Positions 33,300 to 43,117 of a DNA stretch of 64,000 nucleotides are shown here, piece by piece. Positions within the stretch are counted from its first letter, which is position 1, and the number at the start of each line of letters is the position of its first letter. The notes beneath the pieces were generated by a model. It was not told the DNA's origin. It ran no database searches and was given only the letters and a program-made list of their open reading frames with translations. The translations under genes were made by a program, and so were the position numbers. This DNA comes from Bathynomus jamesi (lineage: Eukaryota; Arthropoda; Malacostraca; Isopoda; Cirolanidae). The DNA is taken from the NCBI GenBank assembly GCA_023014485.1, contig JAJOZX010002708.1, positions 322,001 through 386,000 of the forward strand, read 5' to 3'.

Positions 33300-33495
33300 G
33301 GTGAAATTTGTTTTTTCTATGGTTTTTGATATGTTTTAAACGAATCTGACCTTCAAAACCATCTGAAATGACTCCTTTTCAATTGCCAGCTGGGGGGAGG
33401 GGGGTTATCTCAAAAACGAGTCATTTCCGACGGTTTTGAAGGTCAGATTCGTTCAAAACACATCAAAAACCATAGGAAAAACATAAATTTCACCT
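33300..33495. repeat. Fold-back repeat next to TTAGG units
   Basis: Inverse arms 33300-33374 and 33417-33495 around a G-rich loop (GGGGGGAGGGGGG). TTTAGGTTAGGTC lies just upstream. Confidence 0.8.
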
Positions 33496-33525
33496 CGAAA
33501 GGGAGACGGGTGTAGTACTGTACAT

Positions 33526-33783
33526 TTACCGAAAAAAATCATGTGTGTGTGTTCCCCTTCTCCGTTTCTTATGATGCACCGACCTATGGCAATGAAATGC
33601 TTTTCTGTTTTTATCGAACACACACTTATTACCACAAACAATAACTTCCTTGTTTTTCTTAGGGCAAATAAATTCTTTTAGCAATACACTGTGTTCTACA
33701 TAAAAATTAAATGCAGCCTCTTCAAAAAATTTGCATGAAGTTAAACACGGTGAATAATTACAACCATCGTAAACCGACACCAT
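33526..33783 (-). pseudogene. Merlin-like N-terminal zinc-ribbon fragment
   Basis: 85 residues starting MVSVYDGCNYSPCLTSCKFF, with FICPKKNKEVIVCGNKCVFD, FHCHRSVHHKKRRR at the end. The layout (Cys pair, D, xCH, basic run) parallels the fragment at 27797. It is inverted relative to the catalytic fragment at 33150-33287, so the locus is scrambled. Confidence 0.4.
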
Positions 33784-34360
33784 TGTGACACTAAAATCTT
33801 ATGAGTTCAGGTCAAACCCCCAAATTTTGTTAGTGGTACCTTCCTAACCTTTGTGAGATCAGCCATTTTTATCACTCCCAAAAACATGATCCAAGATTTT
33901 ATCACTCAAAAAAATAATTTCTTAACATTAATTTTATAGCTTTAATCGGCATTTGCCTTCATATTGTATTTAATAAAAGTTGTTTAAAAAAATGTAGAGT
34001 CTTATGGTAAACTTTATTTTCAGTTTCTAGAGGCTGGACTGATAGTAAAAAATTACCTAGTATACTTTTTGGTAATTGTATACAATATCCCCCTCACCTC
34101 AGTTTCTAATAAAAATTATTGCAATATGTAGAAAATAATAAATAAAACCTTTCCTTTAAGTAAAAAATTTTTTGGTTGATCATATTTATGGAGATATTTA
34201 ATTAATGATATCCATTTGACTTGATATTTTTCTGATTGGGCTATTTTTTTGCTACTCTGTGACTTAATTAGTTGGTTGGTTTCTGTTCTGGCTATTTTTT
34301 TTTCTAATTGGATTCAGTTTGGGTAATACCTCAGTTTGGTCATGTTTGTGATAGAATTAT

Positions 34361-34420
34361 GATGTGCTGTTCGTGTGGTTTTGACTTTGAGAACTTGATT
34401 CATCATGTGCCCTAGATGAA
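34361..34420 (+). pseudogene. Third Merlin-like start fragment
   Basis: MMCCSCGFDFENLIHHVP then stop, matching the start MTCQSCELDFEDLIRLVG at 27797, with a similar T-rich leader. It is immediately followed by a 30-bp fold-back pair (34421-34450 and 34511-34540) and AGGTTAGGTTATAG. Confidence 0.4.
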
Positions 34421-34540
34421 GACTAAAAAAGTGCATAACTTAACATGTTATTTCACTTGGGGCTCCACCCCTATACCCCCGAGACCTAAATTATACAAAT
34501 GATAATATAATAACATGTTAAGTTATGTACTTTTTTAGTC

Positions 34541-35590
34541 AAAAATACATTTTTCTAGGTTAGGTTATAGTACAGGATCTGGCCTAGAGTTTGTATAAAT
34601 TTCTGGGTGCAGAGGTTTTGATGACTGATCTAGACTAATTTTGGGGCATAGAATCCGAATTTTTCTATGCCATTGTACCAAATTGGTGTAAAAGTGGTCA
34701 AATTGGCAAAAATGGCAAAATTTTCAGTTTTTTATATTTTTGTCATATTCTTGAGTTGAAAATTTTTTTAAGGGCAATTGTTTGAGAATCTGTGTTTCTA
34801 ACATACTGCTACCTGAACCAAGAAAACTGACAAAAATGTCAAAAAAATAATAGCAAAAATAGTAAAAAATTAAGTAAATATTGTCAAAAAATCACAAAAA
34901 TGAAATTTTTGGCTATTTTGGTGCATAAACTAGCTCTAACCAATCTTATCGAACTAAATAGCTCTACTAAAATTTCCTAACACACAAACATGTACAAATG
35001 TCTAAATTTTGGGTTATAATGATTGAGAATGGTTGTAGAATATTTGAAAAAATAGACAAAATATAAAAAATAGTGCTAATTTTATAAAACTCTTAGGTTT
35101 GTATGTTGTAAAAGACTGTGAGATAAGATCATGTATTATTTCTGATGATGAAGTTGACTGAAAATCTTGCAAAAGTGGCAAAGGGTTTGGCAAAAATGAC
35201 AAAAACTGTCAAGGCTGCTTATGTGATTGAGAAAGAAGTTATAGCTAACTTAGTAGGAATGACCTCATTTAATGATGAGCCCCGTGTTTTTTTTTTTTTT
35301 TTTTTTATTGAAACATTATTTACAAATAAAAGTACAATGGCTTTTATGGTATCATCTTCCGACACCATGAAAATGAAATGAGTACAATGTACAGATTTGT
35401 TCATCTGTAATTTTATTCAGTTACTACTGAAATTCAGGCGTTAGGATTTTGGCATGTTCTTTGATTGCACTTGCAGAATGAGCATCATGGTATGGATGAC
35501 GCAGTGCAAGGGCATTTTGACCTCTTAATATTCAGTTTTCCTTCATTAAAACCTTAGAATGTATACGCTGTCTATTAATTTTGTCATTCC
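34541..35590. other. AT-rich unassigned region
   Basis: Poly-T of about 20 at 35288-35306. Frames here (for example 35145-35381) are low complexity. No gene supported. Confidence 0.5.
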
Positions 35591-35676
35591 TTATATATAT
35601 ATATGAATAGAAACGACATAAGTGTTAAGGAACGTTTCTGCACACGAGGAGGAGAGATAACGAATAAATGAAAAAT

Positions 35677-35753
35677 GAGGCAAACCGCCCGGGAATCGAA
35701 CCCAGGGCCTTCCAATTGCCGGTTGGACGCGCTACCATTATGCTACGGACCTC
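35677..35753 (-). repeat. tRNA-like repeat, second subfamily
   Basis: On the minus strand: A box TAGCATAATGG, a perfect anticodon stem (TCCAA/TTGGA) with the same loop CCGGCAA as the copies at the window start, and a B box GGTTCGATTCC. The downstream body is also related (GCAGAAACCAATGCCC occurs in both). The stem has changed by paired substitutions while the loop is identical. Confidence 0.55.
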
Positions 35754-35861
35754 ACTCAATCACAAATCGAAATTCTCCCACATAGGGCAGAAACCAATGC
35801 CCTGAGAGGGCACCCTCGCAAATCGTGAATATGCGCATATAACTGCAATGACCGCGCAGTA

Positions 35862-36078
35862 TATAAATGAATAGAAACGACATAAGTGTTAAGGAATGTT
35901 TCTGCACAAGAGGAGGAGAGATAACGAATAAATGAAAAATGAGGCGAAGGCCCTGGGTTCAATTCCCGGGTGGTTCGCCTCATTTTTCATTTATTCGTTA
36001 TCTCTCCTCCTCGTGTGCAGAAATGTTCCTTAACACTTATGTCGTTTCTATTCATTTATATACTGCGCGGTCATTGCA
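35862..36078. repeat. Partial inverted tRNA-like repeat
   Basis: A copy of the flank (GAATAGAAACGACATAAGTG) at 35868, then a truncated T arm GGGTTCAATTCCCGGG at 35955-35970 on the plus strand, followed by the inverse of the 35600-35680 flank up to 36078. The inner tRNA-like core is deleted. Confidence 0.55.
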
Positions 36079-36079
36079 G

Positions 36080-36119
<40 letters not shown>
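36079..36119. repeat. (TA)n-(CA)n microsatellite
   Basis: Compound dinucleotide repeat. Confidence 0.9.
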
Positions 36120-37140
36120 TTCTAAGTTTTGTAGTTTCATTATGCATTATCAGTATATTTCCAGTTAAACTACTCCTATAAACTACATGTCTTTTCTTTT
36201 CACTGTCTTTAAAATTGGCATTTAGTCTTCTTTTTTTATATCTATAAGTTTTGCATTTTTCTGCATTGGTTTTGGGTGCCATTTCTGATTTAACAATTAG
36301 TAATTAGTCAATTCTTGAATCACAAACTCTGCAAATAGACAAAACATGTTATAATTATGTACACTTGCATATAATGACACCACAATTGTGGTGTTGCTCG
36401 TAACATGATCTACGATAGTTATGAGCGACACCAAATATGTCGCTCGTAACTGCGCTGTAAATGTGGTCTAACCTAAATAAATAGAATATGTTTTCCGAAG
36501 TGCCACCAGTTACACATACCTGGCAACTAACTAAAAGAGGAATTGTAATAGGTTTCATTTATTCCTACAAATCAGATGACCTGAGAAGAAAAGCAACCAA
36601 AAAAGTGTCGCTCATAATGTAACAGTATAATATTTTGGGAAGCTACCTATAAATATTTTCATTGGGTACATGAAGACAATAGTGATAGTGCATAACACAC
36701 TACATGTGTGTACCTATATAATCCCATAACAAAATTTAATCAGCACGTTTTGGTTTCTACTAATTTGGGGGACTTAAAGGTTTAAATTTTAGCACTTAAT
36801 GATTACTGTATAACTTGTCTTTGCATAAAACATCAGATCTCCAAAACCAATAAAGATAGCTCAAATCTGTAAAAAGATTTGAAAACTAGACACTTTCCCG
36901 GTTCCAATGATATATAATATGTTTTTTGGTAAATTTTAACATTTTGGCCTCAGGATGACAGTTACGTGGAATGACCCTACTCATAAATTCACCAAAAATT
37001 TTGCATTTTCTAACATCACTAATTTAAGCAAACGTAAACTACAGGCTATAAAACTAGTTTGAGTTATTAGACTGTTCCACTTGGGAACTCAACTTAGGGA
37101 ATGAATGCATCCCACGATTGGAAATGTTTGGTTGTGGAAG
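36120..37140. other. AT-rich region, possibly 3' flank of family C gene
   Basis: No domain recognised. ACGTGGAATGACCCT near 36966 recurs as GCGTGGAATGACCCT near 38819, bracketing the family C gene. Confidence 0.4.
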
Positions 37141-38034
37141 CTATTTTTCAATGTCTTCATAATCCACAACATCAATGTCTGGATTACTTGGGAAGGTGAA
37201 ATTTGACTCAGAGGATTTCTTCATGCAACTAATGCGGTAGTTACCAGTTGCAGCAGTCAGATTGATCTCCTTAATGATAGCAATGTAGAACTTTTTCATA
37301 TTTCTTTTGGTGGTGTACCTGACAAGGACATACTCCCCAACCTGTGTCATATAAATGAAAATTAATAATAAAAATTAACCATAATAAATGAATAAAAAAA
37401 ACTAAAAGAAGAGCATATAATATGAAAATTCCACTTAAAATGAAAATAAAATTAGCTTAAAATCACAGTTTTGCATACTGTACCTGTGGTCTTTTGACAT
37501 TTGTTGGGGATGAGGAGACAATCATTGAGCTGTCGGGAGTTGTAGGAACTGTGAAGGTACATTCAGGGTCATTTGTGTCTGAGGATTTGAAGCCTGTACT
37601 GGTGCCTGACTCATTCATATGCACCAGATGGTAACAAATTGCAGGTGGCATAGGGTTGGATGTTATGGATGTCATAGAAGAGCTCAATGCAGTACCGTAT
37701 TTGTCAAGCACTTGGATCCTCCTGCACAGTACCAAAAATATTTGATTAATTTTAAAAAGTTTATTATGACCTCAGATACAATTTCATTCTGTACCAATAT
37801 ATACATCTAAAGTTGCAATTTACTACTTGGTTTTCAGAGCTATGTGATATGGTCCCATACCTGCACTTTTGAATCCCCTTGGCTCCTTTAACATTCTTCC
37901 AGATGTTGTCAAAAATGCTTTTCTGTGAATTGATATCCTGTTTTGGAACATATTAATTTGGTCTTTGAGATGAATTTCTCTGTAGCCTCATAGAAAGATC
38001 TCGCATCGGTAATAGTGCAACGTCCTCTGAGTAC
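37141..38034 (-). CDS. Unrecognised spliced gene, 3' exons (family C)
   Basis: Minus-strand exons 38034-37861, 37721-37494 and 37341-37141, with acceptor and donor AG/GT in every case and matching phases (CCACAG joined to GTTGGGGAG; TGCAG joined to GAGGATCC). Translation: VLRGRCTITDARSFYEATEKF, IFDNIWKNVKGAKGIQKCRR, TSITSNPMPPAICYHLVHM, a Ser/Thr-rich linker, then VGEYVLVRYTTKRNMKKFYI and NFTFPSNPDIDVVDYEDIEK before the stop. A one-base shift interrupts exon 38034-37861 near 37940. The C-terminal GEYVLVRY motif resembles that of uncharacterised, probably transposon-derived, invertebrate proteins. The 5' exons are not identified. Confidence 0.6.
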
Positions 38035-39530
38035 CTGAAATTATAATTATATATATAATTTAATTTAATATTATAATTTTTTACAGATAGAATTAATTTA
38101 ATAGAATATAGATATTAATTTAATTTACAGACTTAAATTAATTTATATATATGTATACACACCTAGAGTCTATTTTATTTTTTCAAAAAGATCTAAAAGG
38201 AAGAGAAATAAAGCAAGTTATTAATAAACAACTAAAATAAAAGCTACACAAGGTAATGAAACAAGTAAAACGTGCGTAACAGTCGTGACTCCATACCGGG
38301 TACAACCATTACTCAAGAGTTGGGAATGACCATGATGCTATTTGCAGACAAACCTGAAATGTTGACAACAAAACTAAATCATGGTAGTAAAGGTGCATAA
38401 AAACTAAAAGAGAAAACAAAGGTGGAGCATGGTCAGATGTAAGCTGCTTTTACTAGATCAAAAAAACTTAAATTTGTGTAATGGTCCTCTTTCACCCACA
38501 GTTTTCAAGTGAATGTCACACAATAACTAAGATAAATCTACAAATAGCCTTTTGTAGCTAAAAACGTGTACTGTATGCGGCTGTATGGGTTTACCTTATG
38601 TTTACTACTGTTTATTTTGTATATGGAATTGAAAACTGTCTTGTTTCTCTAGTGTGTAACATATCAGAACATACTTGTATATCTTTTGTCATTGTTTTAT
38701 AACTAATGGAGATATTTGAAATCTGTTTGTAGTTTTGAAAACTAGAGATCTTAAGGAATACAAGCTATAAAGTTTTGTAAATTTAGTAGTTTCAAATTTT
38801 TATCAAAAGTTGACATATGCGTGGAATGACCCTTTGTTAGTTTTTTTCATAATGTTTAATGTCTATAAATGGATGTGTGTAAACAAGCTTTTACTAAACT
38901 TGACAAAATCATCATCATATGATCATAACTAAAAACATGCAATTGTCGCGCACCATTAATAACACAACAGACATGGGTCATTATCATTGTAATGGTAATT
39001 AATTATAATTAATTACAAATCTCTTGTAATGATGATGTAATCTACAGATCTACAGAAGCTAAGGCTAACAAAGACCCTAAGATCCACTCTAAGGTTAGCC
39101 CGAGAGAAAGGAAAGAGTAGGGGGTTAAAAGAGGAGAATAAAGGGTTAAGTAAGTAACAAAACCTATTATTTGTGGGTTAACATTCATTCAGAAAAAGAG
39201 AGAGAAAGACTCATCATCCACTGGCCACTGCTGACAAGTCAGAGAGAATAGGAAAGGGGTGGAAGATGAAAAGAAGTAAAATAAGAATACTTACAAACCA
39301 TGCAAACTACAGACATGCAAGTAAAGAGAGGATAGGAAAAGAAAAAAAAAGTAGAAAGTGTATAACAAAAAGTGGGTTAATTTACGCTATAAACTACATC
39401 TATGGTCATGTTAGTCTAACGATAATGAAAGAAATTTGAGGGCAATAATGGTAATGAAAGGTCTGTAATGAATCATTCACACATCATTACATTTTCATTA
39501 CAGTGTAATTTCAATATGAATATGTATATA

Positions 39531-42315
39531 TTAGGCTGGGTCAAAAATAGGAAATTTTTTATTTCTTAAAAAGTACGGTACACTATGTCAGAAGTTTCAT
39601 TTTATTATCATAACAAAATATTTAAAAAAATCAAGCATGTGCTACCCTACTACCCCTATCACATGCCCCTCCTCCCTTTTTTACTTTCATATTTGCATAT
39701 GTTTAATGTCATATGTTACATGATAAGTTGTTTGTTTAATGCTTGATATTTTTGTATTTCAGATAAATAGAAATAATTTGCATTTGTTTTAATTATAATT
39801 TGAATTATCATAAATTATAAATTACACAAGATTTGATTTTACTTCTGAATATAAACTACGACTACTAAAGTAAGTCGTCAAATGCAGCCTTTGGATATCC
39901 TATGGAATTCCCAGTAGCTATGACTTCTTCAAAAGCAGATGTTGTGAGACTACCTTTTTGTGCACCATCGTGAAGAAGCTAAATCAAAAGGATCAGCAAC
40001 TGCTAATGATTGTTACAGGGTTGTAAAAGATATTGAAGACATTTGGATGAAATTTTCTTTTCCTACGATTAACATCAAAGGTATCTATCTTAAAGTCAGT
40101 TGACTAATAGAAGAAGCCTCAGAATTGAAGAAGGTGCCATTACATCGAAGAAATGAAAGTTTGCCTTAAAAGTAGCTGTGTGGTGAAATGTTTGATATAT
40201 CTTCTTGGGAATGCTATGACAATGGAATTGATAGGAAATCTTGCAGGTGTAAGGATAAAATACCAATGGCAGAATGGGAGTCTTTTGTGGGTCAAAAACA
40301 AAGAAAAAATCAGTTAGGACCAATTGATCGCATAGCTAGTTCAACAAAGAAGAGATCTTTAGCAAGAGTCCAAGAAGCACAAAACCATCAGCCAAAAGCA
40401 CAAGAAGAAATGACTGAAGCACCAATGTTTTACCATCAGAATTTATAGAAAATACTGAAGAAGACATGGATGTAGATTATGAGACTGATTTAGAATTGAC
40501 TGAGAATATTCAGAACAGCACTCCTATAAAAAACCTAGCATTAACAGCAGATTGTTATCATGTAAGTTGTAGAGCTGCAGGTGCAATAGTCAATGTAGCT
40601 TTAAAAGATATGGGGATCCTTAACCACACCAACATGCTTGACAAAGAAATTGCATGGGTGAAACAAATACTTTTAGGTTTAAATCCGAAAATCTGAAGAT
40701 GAGTGCCTTGGATTCGATGGAAGGAAAGATAACACATTATCTAAAAGTGGAAAGATAAAAGAACAACACTATGTTATTGTGAAAGAACCTGGAAGCATGT
40801 ATGTAGACCATGTCACATCAGATAATGGAACTGCTCGCTGCATAGCAGAAGAGTTGATAACTATTATTACAAACTTGAACAGCACAGATACTATCAAAGC
40901 TTTACTGTGTGATGGTACTCCTGTAAATACAGAAAAATTGGTGGAGCCATAAAACTGGTTGAAATTCATCTTAACAGACCAGTGCAGTGGTTGGTATGCC
41001 CCTTGCATTTGAATGAGCTGCCTTTAATGCACGTCTACAAAGCCATTGATGGTAAAACAACAGGTCCAAATACTTTGGTGGGTTCAATTGGGAATAAACT
41101 GAAAACATTTAACAAAATTGGAGGTAGTCAAATATTCTCACGTAAAGGGAAACATTAAAGAATTCCAGCAAATGTTGTGAAGGCACTAAGCAGTGATCAA
41201 AGATATATCTAGGATATGTGTCTGACAGTGCAAACTGGAAACACTTCTCAAGATCTGTCCACTTGATCCCCAGGTACCCTTCATCATGCCGCTGGCTAAC
41301 TTTAGCCAACAGGGTCCTTCGATTATACAAGTATATCTCAATGCCAAATCCCGATAAAAACCTTCAAGATATAGTCAAGATTATTATGCAGTTCTATGCT
41401 CCAGGGTGGTTTTGGATAAAATCTTTAATGTGCTTGCTTCGAAATTTAGATGAACAACATAGATCAACCATAGAACCAGTATTAAAGAATAATGCCTACT
41501 TTGCCCACCCAGAAAATATACTCATATCAATGGTAACTGACAAGAGACGAGAAATTAGGGAGCAAGCTATTCAGAAAATCATCCTCTCAAGAACAGGATT
41601 TTCAAGTACCAGAAACTTTGAGTTGCCTGCACCCTCAATTTCCAATCGACTGACTACACTGAGATGATCGATTGGCAAAAAGAGATCATTACTCCACCAC
41701 TGCTGAACAATTTTAGCAACAAGCTACTACAGGCTCGATGTAAGCCACTGGAGATAGCTTCTTTTCCATGCCACAGTCAGTGTGTGGAAAGGGCAGTAAA
41801 CCTAGTAACAAAGGCATGTCAGGAAAGAATAGGATATGACAACCGTCAAAAGTTTATCTTAAACTCATTAGAATGAAGGTGAAAACTGCCCAAGTTTGAA
41901 TGGAAGGCCCAATGGAATGAGTAAGAAACATATGAAATAAAATTTCCTTATGATATTGAAAATTTCTTCCCTTTTAATGTGATAAGGAACAATGGAAAAG
42001 TGAATTGAATTTTAGCATATCTATTATGCCTCTAATTTTTTCTTCTGAATATATTGTTGTACTTAATTAATTTTCCTAATACTGTACATTATTAAATAAA
42101 ATATACGTTAATAAAGATTTATGTCATCAAAAAACCTGAATGTAGAGTAAGTCTCGTATAAATGGAATATTCTTCAATATAGGTCAAAAAGTGAAAAATT
42201 GTGCCAGGAGTAGGAGGTTTTAAATAGCGAAAATAATTTATGAGGGGGTTCCTGTGTTCCATTCAAACCCCCCTCAATATGTACCTCTTCAATATAAAAT
42301 TTTGACCTGGCCTAA
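39531..42315 (+). mobile_element. Unclassified DNA transposon carrying family B gene
   Basis: Ends TTAGGCTGGGTCAAAA (39531-39546) and the inverse TTTTGACCTGGCCTAA (42300-42315), 14 of 16 matching. An exact 10-bp repeat TATGTATATA abuts both ends (39521-39530 and 42316-42325). The flanks are low complexity, so the length of the duplication needs care. The 2785-bp body holds only the family B gene. It sits inside a hAT remnant whose two halves continue on each side, which independently shows insertion. I know of no named superfamily with this protein. Confidence 0.6.
40040..41876 (+). pseudogene. Family B protein, near full length (copy 2)
   Basis: Frames 40188-40448, 40466-40696, about 40690-41150, 41218-41667 and 41664-41876 join into one protein with about five shifts. 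In order: the Cys motif SWECYDNGIDRKSCRCKDKI, PMAEWESFVGQKQ, ADCYHVSCRAAGAIVN, HYVIVKEPGSMYVDHVTS, LLCDGTPVNTE (candidate catalytic Asp), VQWLVCPLHLNELPLMHV, TTGPNTLVGSIG, CRWLTLANRVLRLY, QFYAPGWFWIKS, NNAYFAHPENILISMV, MIDWQKEIITPPLL and FPCHSQCVERAVNLVTKAC (candidate Glu). The D...VER order recalls hAT-type RNase H transposases, but no BED finger or hAT dimerisation tail is visible. Function is inferred from structure and context, not known. Confidence 0.7.
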
Positions 42316-42374
42316 TATGTATATATGAGGCTTCTGATTCCTTCCACTCCCAGCCAGCACAAAAGTGGTGCAAG

Positions 42375-42594
42375 TTGTTCAATTTTATGGCTGCTCCAGC
42401 TCCCTTTACAGCTTCTCAGAACCCTATTGTCTGCCAGGTGGACAGCTACCTTGACCAGCCCTGCATTGATGAGGACTGCAATCCCCTGACATGGTGGAGG
42501 GACAGTGCACATCTATATCCTGATGTATCTGTTCTTGCTGCCAAGCATCTTTGCATCCCTGCCTCCAGTGCACTGGTGGAGCGCTTATTCAGTA
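42375..42594 (+). pseudogene. hAT transposase C-terminal (dimerisation) fragment
   Basis: Reads VDSYLDQPCIDEDCNPLTWW, YPDVSVLAAKHLCIPASSAL, VERLFS. NPLxWW...YPxLxxLAxKxLCIPASSAxxERxFS is the Ac/ZBED-type hAT dimerisation signature. Cut off after VERLFS. It belongs to the split hAT remnant. Confidence 0.85.
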
Positions 42595-42960
42595 TATTCA
42601 ATATTGTAATGATCATTACAATGATAATGAAGGGCTTGTAATGATGATGAAATAAAAATGCTGTAATGATAATGAAAAATTTCTGATAATGATAATGATA
42701 AACCTTATAATGACCCCATGTCTGTAATATAAGCCTGTGATGGTTTTGTTGTCCGAAATATTTTATCACTTGTATAGTAAATTTTGCGCACTGATTCAAA
42801 AAATAATATTAATTTTTAGCCATCATGTACAGATTTTTCACAAAATGTCATATTACATACGTAAGTAATTTTCAATTTTCATTAAAATTGATTTGATTAA
42901 ATTTTGATTAAAAACTACTGCCTATAAATGCTTCCAGATCAGAAGTGACATCATAGCATC

Positions 42961-42978
42961 TTCCAGAACATTCAAGAA
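42961..42978 (+). promoter_or_regulatory. Four-unit heat-shock element
   Basis: TTCCAGAACATTCAAGAA is a perfect TTCnnGAAnnTTCnnGAA array, the high-affinity binding pattern for heat-shock factor. It lies 13 bases before a TATA box, as in insect and crustacean hsp70 promoters. Confidence 0.7.
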
Positions 42979-42990
42979 ATGCACTGCTAG

Positions 42991-43026
42991 TATATAAGTA
43001 ATTGACAAACCACGAGAGGAGTCAGT
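42991..43026 (+). promoter_or_regulatory. TATA box and initiator
   Basis: TATATAA at 42991-42997 and an arthropod-type initiator TCAGT at 43022-43026. Spacing from TATA to the initiator A is 33 bases, within the range for a working core promoter. The downstream leader leads to the ATG of family A copy 1 at 43118. Confidence 0.6.
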
Positions 43027-43117
43027 CTGTCTAGTGTGTGCGAGGTTAGCTATAGTTTTGTATTATTCAAAGGTGCACAGTAACTATATTTCTCTTTTGA
43101 AAGTTGTTTAATTGGCA

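Larger units (their letters stand above)
38968..42724. mobile_element. hAT element remnant, split by family B element
   Basis: Starts CAGACATGGGTCATTATC and ends with the inverse GATAATGA...CCCCATGTCTG. Flanks TAACACAA and TAATATAA agree at 6 of 8 positions, the two differences being transitions, so an 8-bp duplication is plausible. Many ATTACAATGATAATGA repeats lie near both ends. A transposase C-terminus survives at 42375-42594. Confidence 0.6.

Noticed and set aside
34541..35400. Possible coding gene at 35145-35381.
   Set aside because: The frame ends in a poly-Phe run from a poly-T tract and has no homology I recognise.
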